64,000 nt of DNA from Deltaproteobacteria bacterium. GTDB lineage: Bacteria > Myxococcota_A > Polyangia > DRWM01 > JAAZOP01. The notes beneath the pieces were generated by a model. The model searched no databases. It had not been told where the DNA came from and worked only from the letters and a program-made list of their open reading frames with translations. A program made the position numbers and the translations under genes. Shown in pieces: positions 38,676-47,517 of the stretch. Numbering within the stretch: the stretch's first letter is position 1; the number at the start of each line of letters is the position of its first letter. Location: positions 1-64,000 of the forward strand of contig JACRCX010000107.1 of the NCBI GenBank assembly GCA_016218815.1, in the 5' to 3' direction.

Positions 38676-40265
38676 TCAGCCCGCCGCCCCGCGGCCGCCC
38701 GCGAGCAGCCGGTCGATCACCGCCATGTCCGGCGGCTTGGCCAGATGGCAGTCGAAGCCCGACTCCAGCGCCCGCGCCGCGTCCTCGACCCCCGCGTAGC
38801 CGGTCAGGGCGACCAGCAGGACGCCGTGGAGGTCTGGTTCGGCCCGCATCGCCCGCGCGACCTCGTAGCCGTCCATCCCCGGCAGTCCGATGTCGCACAG
38901 CACGGCATCGGGGCGGAACGAACGGGCCTTGGCGATGCCGCCCGGGCCGTCGAGGGCGATCTCCACCTCATGTCCGGCGATGGCCAGCGCGTCCCGGAGG
39001 CTCTCCGCCGCGTCCTGGACGTCATCGATCAGCAGCACGCGCCGGTGGGTCGCCGTCGAGGGGGCGCAATCCTCCGGCTCGCAACCGGCCGCCGGTCCCG
39101 ACGCCATCGGCAGGCGGACGCAGAACTCCGCACCTCGTCCCGGTCCCTCGCTGGCCGCCGTCGAGCTCCCGCCGTGCAGCTCGGCCAGGCCCCGGACCAG
39201 GGCGAGGCCCAGGCCGAGGCCGCCCGAGCTGCGATCCAGGGTGGCGTCGGCCTGCATGAACGGCTGGAACAGGTGCGGCAGCACGTCCCGCGGGATGCCG
39301 GCGCCGGTGTCCGTCACGCGCACGACCGCCTCCTTGCCGCCTTCGACGGCGAGGGACACGACGACCGCGCCGCCGGACGGCGTGAACTTGGCGGCGTTGT
39401 GGAGCAGGTTGCCGACGACCTGGGCCAGGCGCGTCGGGTCCCCGGTGACGACGATCGGCGTGGACGGGAGGTCGACGTCGAGCGAGATGCCGCGGTCGGC
39501 GAATTGCGCACGATGGTCGTCGACGGTCCGCCGGACGAGAGTGGACAGGTCGAGCCGCTCGGGCTTCAGCCGGACCTTGCCCCGGGCGATGCGCGTCACG
39601 TCCAGGAGGTCCTCCACGAGCCGTGTCAGGTGCGCCGCCTGGCGATCGATGACGTCCAGCGCGCGCCGGGCCTGCTCGCCCCCGGGCGGCGAGCGCCCGA
39701 GGATGTAGACCCCGTTGCGGATGGGCGCCAGCGGGTTGCGCAGCTCGTGGGACAGGACGGCGAGGAACTCCGTCTTGCGGCGATCGGCCTCCCGCAGCGC
39801 CTCTTCGGCGCGCCGCTGCTCGTCGTGTGCGACGTCGAGATCGAGGAACGCGGTCCGGAAGGCGGCGCACAGCAGGGCGACGATCTCCGCGCTGACGCAG
39901 AATGCACCGGTCGCGAGCAGCGCGCTCGGACTCCCCGACCACTCCCGGAAGGGGGCGATGAAGAAGAAGTTGCCGGCCAGGGCGGACAGGACCACCGCGA
40001 GCGTCCCCGGCACGAGGCCCGCGAACCAGGAGACGACGGCGACGGCGGTGAAGAAGAAGAGGTACGGCGCAACGTGCGGCCTGGGCATCACCAGTTCCTG
40101 GAAGAGGACCGTGAGGCCGACGACGACCGGCGCGCTGAGCAGGCCCAGAGGAGCCGTGATCCGCGGCGGTCGGGGGGCGCGCAGCGCGCGACCCACGCGC
40201 CGCCACCAAGGCGCTCGCTCCCTCGACGCGCCGCCCGTTGCCGCTACGGCTCCCCGTTCGATCAT
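38676..40265 (-). CDS. membrane hybrid histidine kinase (DUF4118-like, HisKA, HATPase, REC)
   Basis: 529 residues from the ATG at 40265. Four hydrophobic helices (about 28-115: LLSAPVVVGLTVLF, PYLFFFTAVAVVSWFAGL, LAVVLSALAGNFFF, FCVSAEIVALLCAAF) resemble the DUF4118/KdpD membrane region. Then HisKA with FLAVLSHELRNPLAPIRN (phosphoacceptor His), HATPase with NLLHNAAKF, DTGAGI and GLGLGLALV, and a C-terminal receiver (VLLIDDVQDAAES, VLCDIGLPGMDGYEVAR, LAKPPDM). No periplasmic sensor domain. Similar to the C-terminal part of the kinases at 40381 and 57886. Confidence 0.87.
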   Translation of the reverse strand: MIERGAVAATGGASRERAPWWRRVGRALRAPRPPRITAPLGLLSAPVVVGLTVLFQELVMPRPHVAPYLFFFTAVAVVSWFAGLVPGTLAVVLSALAGNFFFIAPFREWSGSPSALLATGAFCVSAEIVALLCAAFRTAFLDLDVAHDEQRRAEEALREADRRKTEFLAVLSHELRNPLAPIRNGVYILGRSPPGGEQARRALDVIDRQAAHLTRLVEDLLDVTRIARGKVRLKPERLDLSTLVRRTVDDHRAQFADRGISLDVDLPSTPIVVTGDPTRLAQVVGNLLHNAAKFTPSGGAVVVSLAVEGGKEAVVRVTDTGAGIPRDVLPHLFQPFMQADATLDRSSGGLGLGLALVRGLAELHGGSSTAASEGPGRGAEFCVRLPMASGPAAGCEPEDCAPSTATHRRVLLIDDVQDAAESLRDALAIAGHEVEIALDGPGGIAKARSFRPDAVLCDIGLPGMDGYEVARAMRAEPDLHGVLLVALTGYAGVEDAARALESGFDCHLAKPPDMAVIDRLLAGGRGAAG

Positions 40266-40380
40266 CGCCAACCCTCGGCCGACACCTGCACGGCGCCCCC
40301 GCACGCCGCTCTTCTTCCGGCCCCGCCGCGCGCGGACGATCGACCATAGGCGCTCGCCCGCGGGATTCGCAAGCGCCGGT

Positions 40381-41655
40381 CTACAACCGGGCCAGCAGTT
40401 CCTCCAGTTTCTCGAGGGACGGCGGCTTGGCGAGGTGCTGATCGAACCCGGCATCCATCGCCTGCCGCAGGTCCTCGGGCTGAGCGTAGCCGCTGAGCGC
40501 GACGAGGCGGACCATGCCGAGGGAGCGATCGGCGCGCAAGCGGCGCGCGACCTCGTAGCCGTCGATCCCGGGCAGTCCGATGTCGCACAGCACGACCTCG
40601 GGCCGGAATTCGCGCACGCCCGCGATGCCTGCCGGCCCGTCGAGCGCGATCTGGACCTCGTGTCCGCCCAGCCGCAGCACGTCGCGCAGGGTCTCGGCGG
40701 CATCGACGTTGTCCTCGACAATGAGCACGCGCCGCCGCACGCAGGGCACGGACGCCGGCACGGGGACGGGTCCGCAGGTCGCGTCGGGCACCAGCGGCAG
40801 GCGGACGGTGAACTCGGTGCCCTGCCCCGGTCCGGCGGAGGTCGCGCCCACCTTCCCGCGGTGCAGCCCGACCAGGCCCTTGACGAGCGTCAGGCCCAGT
40901 CCGAGTCCGCGGCGGGTGCGATCGAGGGTGCGGTCGGCCTGCGTGAAGGGCTCGAACAGACGCGACAGCAGGTCGGGTTCCAGGCCGACGCCCGAATCGC
41001 GCACTCGGAGCACCGCCTCGCCCGCGCCGCGGTCGGCCGCGGCGGAGACGAGCACGCGCCCCCCGCGCGGAGTGAACTTGACCGCGTTGACCAGGAGGTT
41101 GTCGAGCACCTGGGCCAGCCGCACCGGATCGCCGTCGACGCACGCCTCGCGTCCGGGCGCGCGCACCTCCAGCACCAGGCCCGCCTCCGAGAACCTCGAG
41201 CGGTGGTCCTCCACCACGCGGCCGATCACATCCGCCAGGTCGACGCGCTCGAGCTGCAGCCGGACCTTGCCGTTCGAGATGCGCGTCAGGTCGAACAGGT
41301 CGTCGATCATGCGGCCGAGGTGGCGCACCTGGCGGTCGATGACGCCCACGGCCCGCCTGGCCTCCTCGCTGCCCGGGGCGGCGTGCGCCAGGACGTACAC
41401 GCTGTTGCGGATCGGGGTGAGCGGATTGCGCAGCTCTTCCAGCAAGCGCTGCAGCTCGACGTCCGTCGACGGGAGGGTGTCGGTCAAGGTCCGGCTACGG
41501 CCCGTCCCGGAGGGAGGGGTCGGAGGCGGAGAGGGCGGGCGGTCCGGTCCTCCCGAGCGCGATCGCGCGGGTGGATGGACCCCCCATACGGGCGTGGTCC
41601 CCGATTGCCGAGGGCGGGGCAAGCGTACCGGGCGATCGAGGGCGGGACAGGGCAC
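40381..41655 (-). CDS. hybrid kinase-like protein lacking the phosphoacceptor His
   Basis: Up to 424 residues; the first 56 from the ATG at 41655 are Pro/Arg-rich and the true start may be later (for example the TTG at 41487). The HisKA motif reads LLEELRNPLTPIRN where relatives have LSHELRNP, so Glu73 replaces the histidine. HATPase boxes (NLLVNAVKF, DSGVGL, GLGLGLTLVKGL) and the receiver (VLIVEDNVDAAET, VLCDIGLPGIDGYEVARR, LAKPPSLEKL) are intact. It may signal through the receiver alone or be phosphorylated by another kinase. Confidence 0.78.
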   Translation of the reverse strand: MPCPALDRPVRLPRPRQSGTTPVWGVHPPARSRSGGPDRPPSPPPTPPSGTGRSRTLTDTLPSTDVELQRLLEELRNPLTPIRNSVYVLAHAAPGSEEARRAVGVIDRQVRHLGRMIDDLFDLTRISNGKVRLQLERVDLADVIGRVVEDHRSRFSEAGLVLEVRAPGREACVDGDPVRLAQVLDNLLVNAVKFTPRGGRVLVSAAADRGAGEAVLRVRDSGVGLEPDLLSRLFEPFTQADRTLDRTRRGLGLGLTLVKGLVGLHRGKVGATSAGPGQGTEFTVRLPLVPDATCGPVPVPASVPCVRRRVLIVEDNVDAAETLRDVLRLGGHEVQIALDGPAGIAGVREFRPEVVLCDIGLPGIDGYEVARRLRADRSLGMVRLVALSGYAQPEDLRQAMDAGFDQHLAKPPSLEKLEELLARL

Positions 41656-42411
41656 GGGTGAAGTACCGCCGCTCGACCATCCGGTTCGACCACAGCCTGC
41701 GCATCCCGCTCGAGCCGCGGCCGTTGCACCGCCCGTCCTCCCCGCCTCCGATAATCGGCGGCCCCAACGCGCGGACTAGGGATGGAGGACCCGCTGGGAG
41801 CGGGCTTTCCCTGCGCGCCGGCAGCCACCGATGGCGAGACCGAAACTTCCTGCTCACGAGCCGAGGACGGCGGATGGCTCGCGAGGAACGCGACGCGGGA
41901 CGAACCGGCGATGAAGAGCGGTTCGATCGGCGAGCGGAATGCTCCCCCCCATGACCGACCATCGTTCGATCCGCCGGCGGCAACGATGCCTCTCCCCCCC
42001 CGGGAGTCGCCGTGAACGGCGACGGCATCGCTGTCTCCCCCCAGCCGACGGATCCGGCGCCCGGCGGCGGCATCGCTGCCCCCCACCGCCGTCGAGCGCC
42101 GCGACGGGCAGCCGCATGGCTCCCCCCCGCTCGCTGGCGCTCGAACCACTTCATCGCCGGTCCATCTCCGCGTCACGGCCGACCCGCAAAGCGGAAGTCG
42201 TGCCAACGCGGAACTCGCGTCATTCCTGCCCTTCCGCTCGCGGGACCGAGGGACATCCCGCCCCACGCGCGGGAACGCGCGCGGCCGGGACCTCCGAAAT
42301 CGAGCATGCTCCGCGGCATTAGCGCCGATCGGGCGACGCACGTGGCATTCTGCCACCCGGGGCGGGCCGCCCGCCGCGCTGCGCCCCCGCGCGGTTCGTC
42401 CCGGCTGGCGG
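41656..42411. other. large intergenic region
   Basis: About 750 bases with many stop-free frames but no recognisable protein. It includes the poly-C repeat array at 41938-42130. The rest is GC-rich sequence without visible motifs. Confidence 0.4.
41938..42130. repeat. degenerate repeat array, about 43-base unit with C6-C8 core
   Basis: Five copies of a loose unit, (GGCGGC)ATCGCTG-(C6-8), have C-runs starting at about 41944, 41994, 42037, 42079 and 42122 (spacing 50, 43, 42, 43). Flanks share CGGCGGCATCG and GTCGCC/GCCGTC pieces. Too degenerate for CRISPR. Confidence 0.6.
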
Positions 42412-42440
42412 TTGGCGCGGCCCGTTTCGAGTGTTACAAG
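42412..42440 (+). promoter_or_regulatory. weak candidate promoter for the two-component operon
   Basis: TTGGCG, 17-base spacer, TACAAG, about 33 bases before the ATG at 42473. Imperfect match. Confidence 0.3.
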
Positions 42441-42472
42441 GTGCGCGCGAAGCGACTCGTGGCGAGGAAGCG

Positions 42473-43249
42473 ATGGACAGGGAACATCCGGAAGTCGAGA
42501 TCGATCCGGGCTCGGACGGGACGGCGGCGGCCGCCGCGGCGCCGGAGCGGGTCCGCCACGCGGATCGGGTCGCCACGGTCGGCAAGGCGGCGGCCGGGTT
42601 CGCCCGCGGCCTTGCCGGGCCGACGGCCGCGATCGCGGAACGCGCGGGCCGGATCGCGTCCGGGGCCGTGCCTCCGTCGGAATTCGCGGCGGAGGCCCGC
42701 CGGATCGCGGAGCTGGGAGACGGCATCGTCGCGGACCTGCGCCGCCTGGTCGACTTCGTCCGCGGTCCCTCCCCCGGGCGCGGGCCGGTGGAGGTCGTCT
42801 CGGTCGTCGAGGAGGTCCTTGCGCTCCTGGCGCCGCTGGCCGCCGAGCGCGGAGTGAAGCTGCGCCGTACCGGCGAGAAGGGCCCCCTTCGGCCGCGTCT
42901 GGACGTGGCGGGCCTTCGCCAGGTCGTCGCCGCCCTGGTCCACAACGGCATCCAGGCGATGCCCGGCGGCGGCGAGCTTACGGTCGAGCTACGCCTGGAG
43001 GCGCCGGCGGGCGCGGAGGCCACGCTGGTGCTGCGCGTGCGCGACCGGGGCGAGGGCATCCCGGCGCAGGCGGGCGAGCGGATCTTCGACCACTTCTACA
43101 CGACGCGCGACCCCGGCCGCGCTGCGGGACTCGGCCTCGCCGCGGCCCGGGACATCGTCGTGGGCGCCGGCGGCCGGATCGAGCTGGAGCCCGTCGAGGC
43201 GCCGGGGAGTTGCCTTTTGGTCCGTCTGCCGCTAGAGGCCGCGTCATGA
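42473..43249 (+). CDS. histidine kinase-like ATPase, NtrB-type, phosphoacceptor His missing
   Basis: 258 residues with GAGGAAG before the ATG. No transmembrane or sensor domain. The dimerisation region reads GFARGLAGPTAAI (residues 43-55) where NtrB-type kinases have GxAHELNNPLAAI, so Arg45 stands at the histidine. The HATPase domain is good: VHNGIQAMPGGGEL, DRGEGIP, FDHFYTTRDPGRAAGLGLAAARDIV. Coupled to the NtrC-type activator by ATGA, so they form a cognate pair; the protein may act as a phosphatase or need a different phosphodonor. Confidence 0.8.
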   Translation: MDREHPEVEIDPGSDGTAAAAAAPERVRHADRVATVGKAAAGFARGLAGPTAAIAERAGRIASGAVPPSEFAAEARRIAELGDGIVADLRRLVDFVRGPSPGRGPVEVVSVVEEVLALLAPLAAERGVKLRRTGEKGPLRPRLDVAGLRQVVAALVHNGIQAMPGGGELTVELRLEAPAGAEATLVLRVRDRGEGIPAQAGERIFDHFYTTRDPGRAAGLGLAAARDIVVGAGGRIELEPVEAPGSCLLVRLPLEAAS

Positions 43250-44685
43250 GCGAGCGCATCCTGATCGTCGACGACGACGAGACCCAGTGCGACTTCTTGC
43301 GCGACGGACTCGGCTCCCGCGGCTACGAAGTCCGGACGTGCCTGTCGGGCGAGCGGGCGCTCGAGGCCCTGGCGGCCGGCGACGTCGAGCTCGTGGTCAC
43401 CGACTTGAACCTGGGCGGAATGGACGGCATCGCCCTCTGCGAGCGGATCGTCTCGTCCGCGCCCGACGTCATGGTCCTCGTCGTCACCGGATTCGGCAGC
43501 ATCCAGAGCGCGGTTGCCGCGGTCCGTGCGGGCGCCTACGACTTCATTCCCAAGCCCGTGGACCTCGAGGCCCTCGACCTCACGCTCAAGCGCGCTCTGC
43601 GCCATCGTGCGCTGCGGGTCGAGGTCACGCAGCTCCGCCGGACGGTGGCGGACGCGCAGGGCTTCGGCGAGTTTCTCGGGACCAGCCCGGCAATGAACAA
43701 GGTCTACGACCTGCTGGAGCGGGCGGCGGATTCCGACGCCACGGTGCTGGTGACGGGGGAGAGCGGGACCGGCAAGGAACTGGCGGCGCGGGCGCTGCAC
43801 GAGCGCAGCCGCCGGCGCAACGGCCCGTTCGTAGCCGTCAACTGCTCGGCCATCCCCGAGACGCTGCTGGAGGGCCAGCTCTTCGGCCACGTCAAGGGTG
43901 CGTTCACCGACGCGAGGGAGAGCCGGACCGGCCTGTTCGTCCAGGCCACGGGCGGCACGCTGTTCCTGGACGAGATCGCCGAGATGCCCCTGGCCCTGCA
44001 GCCCAAGCTGCTCCGGGCCCTGCAGGAGCGCACGGTGCGGCCGATCGGAGGGGCCTCGGAAGTGCCGTTCGACGCGCGGCTCGTGGCCGCGTCGAACCGG
44101 GACCTGGAATCGGCGGTGGAGGAGGCGCGGTTCCGCGAGGATCTGCTGTTCCGCATCGACGTCGTGCGCATCGCCCTGCCGCCGCTGCGGGCCCGCGGCG
44201 GCGACTCGCTGCTCCTGGCGGGCAAGTTCGTGGAGCGGTTCGCGCAACGCGACCGCAAGACGATCGACGGCCTTTCGGCCAAGGCGGCGGAGAAGATCCT
44301 CGCGTACGCCTGGCCGGGCAACGTGCGGGAGCTGCAGAATTGCATCGAGCGCGCCGTGGTGCTCGCCCGATCCGAGAAGATCGACGTCTCGGACCTTCCG
44401 GCGCGCGTCCGCGAGTTCCGCAGCTCGCACGTCGTCGTGGCCGGCGACGACCCGAGCGAGCTGCCGCCGATGGAGGAGGTCGAGCGCCGCTACGTGCTGC
44501 GGGTGCTCCAGGCCGTCGGCGGCAGCAAGGTCCTCGCCGCCAAGGTCCTCGGGTTCGACCGCAAGACGCTGTACCGCAAGCTCCAGGGCTACGGGGCGGC
44601 CGGCGAGGCGGCCGAGCGGGACGACGGACGGGGCGAGCCTGCCGCCCGCGGCAATCTGCCCCGACGCCCTTCGAAACCCGTCTGA
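43246..44685 (+). CDS. NtrC-family sigma-54-dependent response regulator
   Basis: 479 residues. Receiver (1-120): ILIVDDDETQ, VVTDLNLGGMDG, VTGFGS, FIPKPVDL. AAA+ domain (about 145-380): Walker A GESGTGKE, sigma-54 contact loop GAFTDA (classical GAFTGA with Gly to Asp), Walker B GGTLFLDEI, arginine motif FREDLLFRIDV, WPGNVRELQN. C-terminal Fis-type helix-turn-helix: VGGSKVLAAKVLGFDRKTLYRKL. Activates sigma-54 promoters when phosphorylated; the targets are not evident here. Confidence 0.93.
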   Translation: MSERILIVDDDETQCDFLRDGLGSRGYEVRTCLSGERALEALAAGDVELVVTDLNLGGMDGIALCERIVSSAPDVMVLVVTGFGSIQSAVAAVRAGAYDFIPKPVDLEALDLTLKRALRHRALRVEVTQLRRTVADAQGFGEFLGTSPAMNKVYDLLERAADSDATVLVTGESGTGKELAARALHERSRRRNGPFVAVNCSAIPETLLEGQLFGHVKGAFTDARESRTGLFVQATGGTLFLDEIAEMPLALQPKLLRALQERTVRPIGGASEVPFDARLVAASNRDLESAVEEARFREDLLFRIDVVRIALPPLRARGGDSLLLAGKFVERFAQRDRKTIDGLSAKAAEKILAYAWPGNVRELQNCIERAVVLARSEKIDVSDLPARVREFRSSHVVVAGDDPSELPPMEEVERRYVLRVLQAVGGSKVLAAKVLGFDRKTLYRKLQGYGAAGEAAERDDGRGEPAARGNLPRRPSKPV

Positions 44686-44873
44686 GCCGCCGCGGATCGC
44701 GGAAAACCTCCCGAACGATCTCCTGGTCACGGCGAAATGGGGCGGAATGCGCCATGGGCCGCGCGTTCCGGCGCAAGGATCCCCGTCGTTTTCCCCTGGC
44801 ACGCCGCGTGCTTGCGTCCGACGAGCCGAGAAGACGGTCGCCAAGGCACGGGCCGTCGGGGAGGAATGGCAAC

Positions 44874-45722
44874 ATGGCCGGGATCGGCACGATCGTCCAT
44901 TCGACCGCCTGCCGGTCGGATACCCGGACCGCGCTGGAGACGGATCTCGACCGCGCCATGGAGAGCGACGAGTTCGTCCTGCACTACCAGCCGATCATCG
45001 ACCTGCGGACGGGCGAGATCCGCGCCGCGGAAGCCCTCGTCCGCTGGCAGCACCCGCGCCTCGGCCTGCTGGCCCCGGATTGCTTCATTCCGCTGGCCGA
45101 ACAGACGCGGCTGATCGCCCCGCTGGGCGACGTCGTGATGCGCCGCGCGTTCCACGCCGCCCGCTCGTGGCGTCGCGCGGGCCTGCCACCGATCGCCGTC
45201 ACGGTCAACGTCGCGCCGCAGCAGCTCGAGCGCCCGCAGCCGGCGTCACGGGTGGCATCCCTGCTGGCCGAGGCGAAGCTGGAGCCGAGTGCGGTGCTGC
45301 TCGAGCTGACGGAGAGCGCCGCGGTGCGCGACCTGGACGCGGCGGCCCGGGCGATGCACGAGTTGCGGGAGCTGGGGGTGCGGTTCGCCATCGACGATTT
45401 CGGCACCGGCTACGCGTCGCTGGACTACCTCCGGCGCTTCCCCGTCGCGGTGCTCAAGCTCGGCTGCGGCCTGGTCCGGACCGTGGTCGAGGACGCGGGC
45501 GCCGCGACGATCGCCTCCGCCGTTGTGACGCTGGCTCACGACCTCGGACTGGACGTGGTTGCCGAGGGGGTCGAGACGGCGGAGCAGTTCGAGTTCTTCC
45601 GCGACCGCGCCTGCGACATGATCCAGGGCCGGGGGAGCGGTGCGCCGATGCCGGACGAGCTGTTCCGCCGGCTGCTCGCCGGGGCGCCGGCCCGGGCTCC
45701 GGCGCCCGCCTTCGACGCGTGA
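44874..45722 (+). CDS. EAL-domain protein (cyclic-di-GMP phosphodiesterase)
   Basis: 282 residues from the ATG at 44874. A single EAL domain spans most of it: AAEALVRWQHP (EAL), VTVNVAPQQLE (Asn), LLELTES (Glu), FAIDDFGTGYASLDYL (metal-binding DDFGTG), VLKLGC (catalytic Lys), VVAEGVET. The residue after LK is Gly rather than the usual Asp, but the metal ligands look intact, so activity is likely. No sensor or GGDEF domain. Between the NtrC-type regulator and a histidine kinase, probably co-regulated. Confidence 0.88.
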   Translation: MAGIGTIVHSTACRSDTRTALETDLDRAMESDEFVLHYQPIIDLRTGEIRAAEALVRWQHPRLGLLAPDCFIPLAEQTRLIAPLGDVVMRRAFHAARSWRRAGLPPIAVTVNVAPQQLERPQPASRVASLLAEAKLEPSAVLLELTESAAVRDLDAAARAMHELRELGVRFAIDDFGTGYASLDYLRRFPVAVLKLGCGLVRTVVEDAGAATIASAVVTLAHDLGLDVVAEGVETAEQFEFFRDRACDMIQGRGSGAPMPDELFRRLLAGAPARAPAPAFDA

Positions 45723-45801
45723 CCGCCCGGGTTGGTGCGAGGCGGACGTTCGTGCTACCGATGGCCTTCGCGGCCGCCGTGGCCGCCGGGAGCATCGGCG
45801 C

Positions 45802-46578
45802 ATGACGATCGGCTCGGCGAACCGGAACCCGTCGCCCGCAGCGGCGCAGCTCCGCCACGCCGACCGCTGGGCGATCGTCGCCCGCCTGCTGCCAGGGATC
45901 GCCCACGACCTCAGCACGCCGCTCAACGTGGTCGTCGGCCGTGCGCGCCTGATCGCGTCCGGGTCGCTGGACGAGGCGCAGGTCGAGCGCAGCGCACGGA
46001 TCGTCGCCGAGCAGTCCGCGAAGATGGCGGCGATTGTGGTTCCGCTGCTCGACTTCGCACGCGACGAGCCGGCCGGCGCGGCGGCCGTCGACCCGGCCGC
46101 GGCCGTCGACCGCGTGCTCGAGCTGCTGGCGCCGTTCGCGCACGAGCGACGGGTGACGGTGACCCGGGCGGGCGGGGGAGAGTCGATCCGGCTCCACGCG
46201 GATTGCGCCCTGCTCCGGCACCTCCTGGCCGCCGTCGTCGTCAACGCCATCCAGGCGACTCCGCGCGGCGGCGCCGTGACGATCGAGGTTCATCGGGAGC
46301 ACGCGGCGCCGCCGGGCGACTCGAGCGGGGCGGCGGAGGAGGTCGCGCGGCTCGTGGTGCAGGACGGGGGGTCCGGCATTCCGCCGGCCGTGCTGCCTGG
46401 AATCCTGCTGCCGTTCGTCTCGACCCGGCCGCCCGGGGACGGCGCCGGGCTCGGCCTTGCCGTGGCCGCCGGCATCGCGCGGGAGCACGGCGGCTGGGTC
46501 GCGGCGCACTCCGACCCCGGCTGCGGCGCCCGGATCGAGGTCTTCCTGCCGTTGGCGCGGGGAACGTCCCGGGGCTGA
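45802..46578 (+). CDS. soluble histidine kinase
   Basis: 258 residues. HisKA: LLPGIAHDLSTPLNVVVGRARL, with the phosphoacceptor His present, unlike the similar protein at 42473. HATPase: VVVNAIQATPRGGAV, DGGSGIPP, GAGLGLAVAAGIAREHGG. No membrane or sensor part. The stop codon (TGA at 46576-46578) lies inside a dispersed palindrome (GGGGCTGAAGCCCC), so the last residues ARGTSRG are repeat-derived. Confidence 0.85.
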   Translation: MTIGSANRNPSPAAAQLRHADRWAIVARLLPGIAHDLSTPLNVVVGRARLIASGSLDEAQVERSARIVAEQSAKMAAIVVPLLDFARDEPAGAAAVDPAAAVDRVLELLAPFAHERRVTVTRAGGGESIRLHADCALLRHLLAAVVVNAIQATPRGGAVTIEVHREHAAPPGDSSGAAEEVARLVVQDGGSGIPPAVLPGILLPFVSTRPPGDGAGLGLAVAAGIAREHGGWVAAHSDPGCGARIEVFLPLARGTSRG

Positions 46579-46693
46579 AGCCCCGGGCTGCACCACGAAG
46601 CCCGCTTCGCGGGCTGGCCGGAAGGGAACTTGCGTCCTCTTGAAGCCTGCGGAGCAGGCTTCATGGTGCAGCCGGCGCCTTCAGGCGCCGGTC
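46567..46693. repeat. cluster of four palindromes (REP-like element)
   Basis: GGGGCTGAAGCCCC (46571-46584), AAGCCCGCTTCGCGGGCT (46599-46616), TGAAGCCTGCGGAGCAGGCTTCA (46641-46663) and CCGGCGCCTTCAGGCGCCGG (46672-46691) stand in series between convergent genes. Same family as at 9586-9660. May end transcription from both sides. Confidence 0.7.
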
Positions 46694-46713
46694 GGCGGCT
46701 TTTCGGATGAGCC

Positions 46714-47241
46714 CTACCCGGCGCAGGCCGGAGCCGATCCGGGGACCAGCTCGGCGACGGTCTCGCAGAGATGGACGGGATCGATCGGCTTGTCCATCAC
46801 CGCGCGGACGCGAAGCCGGGCGGCCTCCGCCTGAAGCTCGTCGCTGCCGTTGGCCGTGATCACGATCACGGGGATGTTGATGCCGGCCTTGCGCAGGGCG
46901 TCGAGCACGTCGAACCCGGACCAGCCGGGCATCCCGTAGTCGGTGATCAGGACGTCCGGCCGGGGGACGGGGGCGTCGGCGGCGAGCGAGCGGCGGACGT
47001 AGGCCAGGACTTCCGCCCCGTCGCGCGCCTCGACCACCAGCAGGCCCGAGCGGCGCAGGACGAATGCGAGAAGCTCGCGCAGCTCGTCGTCGTCGTCGGC
47101 CAGCAGCACGCAACGCCGAGCCTGCGGGCGCGCGAGCGGCATCTTGCGGCCGGTCGCCGCGGCGCGGGCCCGGGTCGCCGCCCCACGCCGAACCGCCGTC
47201 ACGGCCGGGCGGATCCGGGCGAGCGGCGTCCTGGCGGGCAC
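46714..47241 (-). CDS. response regulator, receiver domain with basic N-terminal tail
   Basis: 175 residues from a GTG at 47241 that has GGAGAGG 8 bases before it; an ATG at 47142 (142 residues) lacks a ribosome site. Receiver: CVLLADDDDELREL, VLITDYGMPGWSGFDVLDAL (phosphoacceptor Asp), VITANGS, VMDKPIDPVHL. The 45-residue Arg/Ala-rich N-terminus has no known fold. Start is 5 bases after the stop of the 68-residue gene, so the two are probably coupled. Confidence 0.8.
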   Translation of the reverse strand: MPARTPLARIRPAVTAVRRGAATRARAAATGRKMPLARPQARRCVLLADDDDELRELLAFVLRRSGLLVVEARDGAEVLAYVRRSLAADAPVPRPDVLITDYGMPGWSGFDVLDALRKAGINIPVIVITANGSDELQAEAARLRVRAVMDKPIDPVHLCETVAELVPGSAPACAG

Positions 47242-47245
47242 GGGC

Positions 47246-47452
47246 CTACCTCTCCGGCGCCGGGGAGTTGAACGCGGGCACGAGCAGCAGCGGAACGGGC
47301 GCAGGGCCGAGCTGCAGCATCGCGTCCCGGGCGCCGAGACGCCGCGGGTCGAGCGAGCGCAGGGCGTTGGCGACGGCGAGCAGCTGCCGATCCAGCGTCG
47401 CGCGCGGTTCGCGGTTTCGTACCATCCCACCGGAGCTCAATTCGTATTCCAT
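47246..47452 (-). CDS. 68-residue protein of unknown function
   Basis: Starts with an ATG at 47452 preceded by GGGAGGGACCC, a strong ribosome site. Sequence MEYELSSGGMVRNREPRAT then a Leu/Ala/Pro-rich body (LLAVANALRSLDPRRLG, VPLLLVPAF). No homology recognised. The ribosome site is half of a perfect 8-base hairpin (47457-47478), and the stop is 5 bases before the response regulator start. It follows the U32/radical SAM fusion gene on the same strand. A role as a regulatory or modified peptide is possible but unsupported. Confidence 0.55.
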   Translation of the reverse strand: MEYELSSGGMVRNREPRATLDRQLLAVANALRSLDPRRLGARDAMLQLGPAPVPLLLVPAFNSPAPER

Positions 47453-47456
47453 GGGT

Positions 47457-47478
47457 CCCTCCCGTGCTTCCGGGAGGG
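47457..47478 (-). promoter_or_regulatory. hairpin masking the ribosome site of the 68-residue gene
   Basis: On the minus strand CCCTCCCG-GAAGCA-CGGGAGGG is a perfect 8-base stem; its right arm is the GGGAGGG ribosome site five bases before the ATG. No T-run follows, so translational control seems likelier than termination. Confidence 0.45.
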
Positions 47479-47517
47479 TGCGATGCAGGTGCCGTGCCAG
47501 GGCGAAACGCGCGTGAT

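Noticed and set aside
41938-42130. CRISPR array
   Set aside because: Units are too degenerate and share no constant 23-40-base repeat; no cas genes in the window.
44874-45722. Degenerate EAL domain
   Set aside because: Gly for Asp after the catalytic Lys was noticed, but EAL, Asn, DDFGTG, Lys and GVET residues are present, so activity cannot be excluded.
47246-47452. RiPP precursor for the radical SAM enzymes
   Set aside because: The 68-residue product has no Cys-rich core, leader pattern or repeats, and its coupling is to a response regulator, so precursor status cannot be supported.
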